Assembly (NCBI RefSeq): GCF_001677335.1 | Contig: NZ_LZYB01000001.1 | Coordinates: 186,001-250,000 of the forward strand | Reading direction: 5' to 3' | DNA from: Erythrobacter dokdonensis DSW-74 | GTDB taxonomy: Bacteria; Pseudomonadota; Alphaproteobacteria; Sphingomonadales; Sphingomonadaceae | DNA length: 64,000 bases | Shown: in pieces, positions 62,189 through 64,000 of the stretch | Layout of the letters: every line of letters begins with the position of its first letter | Position numbering within the stretch: the first letter of the stretch is position 1 | The notes under the pieces: generated by a model | Database searches by the model: none | What the model was told of the DNA's origin: nothing | Seen by the model: only the letters and a program-made list of their open reading frames with translations | Translations under genes and position numbers: made by a program

Positions 62189-63637
62189 TTAAAGCGGGGC
62201 GAGGCCTGCCGCCACTGCCAAACCTAGGAAGGCGAAGAAGCCCATCGAATCCGTGATCATCGTCACGAACACGCTGCTCGCCACAGCCGGATCCTGATCC
62301 AGCCGCTCGAAGATTACCGGCACCAGCACGCCCGCCAGGCCCGCCACGGCGATATTGATGATCATGGCAAGCGCGATGACCACGCCCATCATCGGGGTGA
62401 ACAGCACGCCCGCCGCCAGCCCGATCAGTGCCGCGATGGTGCCGCCGTTCAGCAGCGCGACGCGGAATTCGCGCCACAATATGCGCCGCGTATTGGCGCG
62501 GGTGAGCTGGTTGGTGGCAATCGCGCGAACCGCCACCGCCATCGTCTGGGTGCCCGCATTGCCGCCGATGCTGGCGACAATCGGCATCAGCACCGCGAGC
62601 GCCACCAGCTGCTCGATCGCGGCCCCGAACAGCGCGATGATGCTGGATGCAACCACCGCCGTCCCGAGATTGGCGACCAGCCAGCGCACGCGTGCGGTAT
62701 AGGCCTCGCGGATCGGTTCGTTGATGTCGCCGTCGCCCGCACCGCTCATCAGCAGCGCGTCCTCGCCCGCTTCTTCGGAGATGATGTGAACCACGTCGTC
62801 GACCGTCATCTGGCCGACCAGCCGTCCGCTCTCGTCCACCACCGCCGCCGAGATCAGCGCGTATTTCTGGAACATCAGAGCGACCTCTTCCTGATCCATC
62901 GTGACCGGGATCAGGGTCTGGTCGCGCTTCATCAGGTCGGTGAGCCGCACGCCGCGGGGGGTGGTGAGGATCCAGTTCAGCGCGCAGGTTCCGACCGGAT
63001 GGTGGCGCTCGTCGATGATGAAGACCTCGAAGAAGTCGTGCTCCAGATCGCCTTCCTCGCGCAGGAAATCGATCAGGTCGCCCACCGTCATGTGTTCGGG
63101 CACCGCGACGAAATCGCGGCTCATCAGCCGTCCGGCGGTCTCTTCAGGGTAGGACAGCGCACTGGAGACGGCGGCACGGGTTTCCGGCTCCAGCTCGGCG
63201 ATGATCGCGCGCTGGTCGGCCTCGTCCAAGTCCTCGATCAGCTGCACCGCATCATCGGTGTCGAGCTGTTCGGCGATGGTTGCGACCGCCTGCGCGGGCA
63301 GGGCCTCCATCAGGTCCTCGCGCACGTAATCGTTGAGTTCCGCGATCACGTCGCTGGTCATCAGGTCGCTGATGGCCGCGGCCAGCTGCGTGCGTTCGGA
63401 CCGTTCGAGCAGTTCGATCAGGTCGGCGACGTCGGCTGCGTGCAGCGGTTCGACCAGATCATAGACCGCGCCCTTGTCGCCTGCTTCCAGCGCATCGTGG
63501 ACGGCGCTGATGAAGGAGGGCTTGAGCCGGTTTTCCTCGTCGTGGCGTTCATCGTCGACACGGTCGTCCGGGCGCACCTCGACCTCGCCGGAATCGGCGA
63601 TCAGCAGATTGTCTTCGGGGATGAGGTCTTCGGCCAT
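62189..63637 (-). CDS. mgtE: Magnesium transporter MgtE
   Basis: 482 residues. N-terminal acidic MgtE_N superhelix (AADVADLIELLERSERTQLA, then YLD-type repeats), two CBS domains at about 150-275 (MSRDFVAVPEHMTVGDLIDF, LIPVTMDQEEVALMFQKYA), a plug helix and five membrane segments (LAVLMPIVASIGGNAGTQTM onward). The SIGGNAGTQ motif is the ion-conducting signature. Divergent from the cyclophilin gene across 102 bases. Confidence 0.95.
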   Translation of the reverse strand: MAEDLIPEDNLLIADSGEVEVRPDDRVDDERHDEENRLKPSFISAVHDALEAGDKGAVYDLVEPLHAADVADLIELLERSERTQLAAAISDLMTSDVIAELNDYVREDLMEALPAQAVATIAEQLDTDDAVQLIEDLDEADQRAIIAELEPETRAAVSSALSYPEETAGRLMSRDFVAVPEHMTVGDLIDFLREEGDLEHDFFEVFIIDERHHPVGTCALNWILTTPRGVRLTDLMKRDQTLIPVTMDQEEVALMFQKYALISAAVVDESGRLVGQMTVDDVVHIISEEAGEDALLMSGAGDGDINEPIREAYTARVRWLVANLGTAVVASSIIALFGAAIEQLVALAVLMPIVASIGGNAGTQTMAVAVRAIATNQLTRANTRRILWREFRVALLNGGTIAALIGLAAGVLFTPMMGVVIALAMIINIAVAGLAGVLVPVIFERLDQDPAVASSVFVTMITDSMGFFAFLGLAVAAGLAPL

Positions 63638-63739
63638 GTCGGCGGTTTAGGCGGGCAAGGGTGAAAAGCAAGCGCGGGAGGGTGACAGGGGCGCATTGGC
63701 TGCTAAAAGCGCGGGCAAATTCATGCAGGAGTTACGAGA

Positions 63740-64000
63740 ATGGCCGAAACCCTCACCTTCACCCTCGACAATGGCACCGGCGAGCACGGCGACGTCGTCA
63801 TCAAGCTGCGCCCCGACCTTGCGCCCGGCCACGTCGCGCGCATCACCGAGCTGGCGCAGGAAGGTTTCTATGACGGCGTGATCTTCCACCGCGTGATTTC
63901 GGGCTTCATGGCGCAGGGCGGCGATCCGACCGGCACCGGCATGGGCGGCAGCGACAAGCCTGACCTTCCGGCCGAATTCAACGCCGAGCCCCACGTCGAA
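63740..64000 (+). CDS. Cyclophilin-type peptidyl-prolyl isomerase (partial, N-terminal 87 residues)
   Basis: Small cytoplasmic proline isomerase, cut by the right edge. The start MAETLTFTLDNGTGEHGDVV lacks a signal peptide. FYDGVIFHRVISGFMAQGGD with the catalytic Arg of FHRV, followed by PTGTGMGGS, is the cyclophilin core. The downstream part is not in the window. Confidence 0.93.
   Translation, partial: MAETLTFTLDNGTGEHGDVVIKLRPDLAPGHVARITELAQEGFYDGVIFHRVISGFMAQGGDPTGTGMGGSDKPDLPAEFNAEPHVE

Overview
The window is high-GC, densely packed bacterial chromosome and looks like an alphaproteobacterium of the order Sphingomonadales, most likely Erythrobacteraceae. The grounds are the L32/PlsX/FabH/IHF-alpha/MerR operon, the MutY-DciA-DsbA-like-SMC neighbourhood, a very large TonB-dependent receptor, an AppA-like BLUF protein and an FeS-type photolyase. 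This is inferred from gene content; no rRNA or tRNA gene is present to confirm it. Both window edges cut a gene: atpG at the left and a cyclophilin at the right.

Layout. 1-2489: start of the F1 ATP synthase operon (atpH, atpA, partial atpG; minus). 2695-9451: mixed single genes (2OG dioxygenase, membrane-linked serine protease, Ada with a ParB-type parS site over its start codon, TsdA-like dihaem cytochrome, GST, SnoaL-like protein, a curlin-repeat secreted protein). 9562-17992: FeS photolyase, PriA, DUF4197 and DUF2490 proteins, transaldolase, CobT, nitroreductase. 18025-23798: CysS, 2-hydroxyacid dehydrogenase, acetolactate synthase-type enzyme, aldehyde dehydrogenase. 23931-26928: an S24/LexA-like regulator divergent from two small genes, with palindromic operators between them, then an MBL hydrolase, a lipocalin-like protein and a MAPEG protein. 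27168-30339: rpmF-plsX-fabH-ihfA-merR operon. 30349-36991: smc, two thioredoxin-fold proteins, dciA and divergent mutY. 37333-45680: serine hydrolase, NudC, FrnE-like DsbA, TonB receptor, membrane protein, sterol desaturase. 46057-58508: a ten-gene minus-strand operon for guanidine and/or urea nitrogen use. 58676-64000: beta-propeller lipoprotein, BLUF protein, DUF1489, SDR, MgtE, start of a cyclophilin.

The strongest system is the 12.5 kb nitrogen operon. A TauABC-type ABC transporter feeds a biotin-dependent urea/guanidine carboxylase, two DUF1989 proteins (the family of the carboxyguanidine deiminase subunits) and allophanate hydrolase. An N-terminally placed regulator is NikR-like but lacks three of the four nickel ligands. 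Two near-identical sites, TATTAC-N14-GTAATA, sit at the operon promoter and directly before the regulator gene. The operon ends with a soluble hybrid histidine kinase and a LuxR-type response regulator joined by start/stop overlaps. No guanidine riboswitch is visible, so this regulator is a plausible replacement for it.

Other points of note are the parS site, which places the window within reach of ParB loading and probably near the origin; the LexA-like regulatory module with its operators; an orphan amyloid (curlin) gene; and a BLUF plus B12/haem-type sensor that keeps every AppA flavin residue examined.
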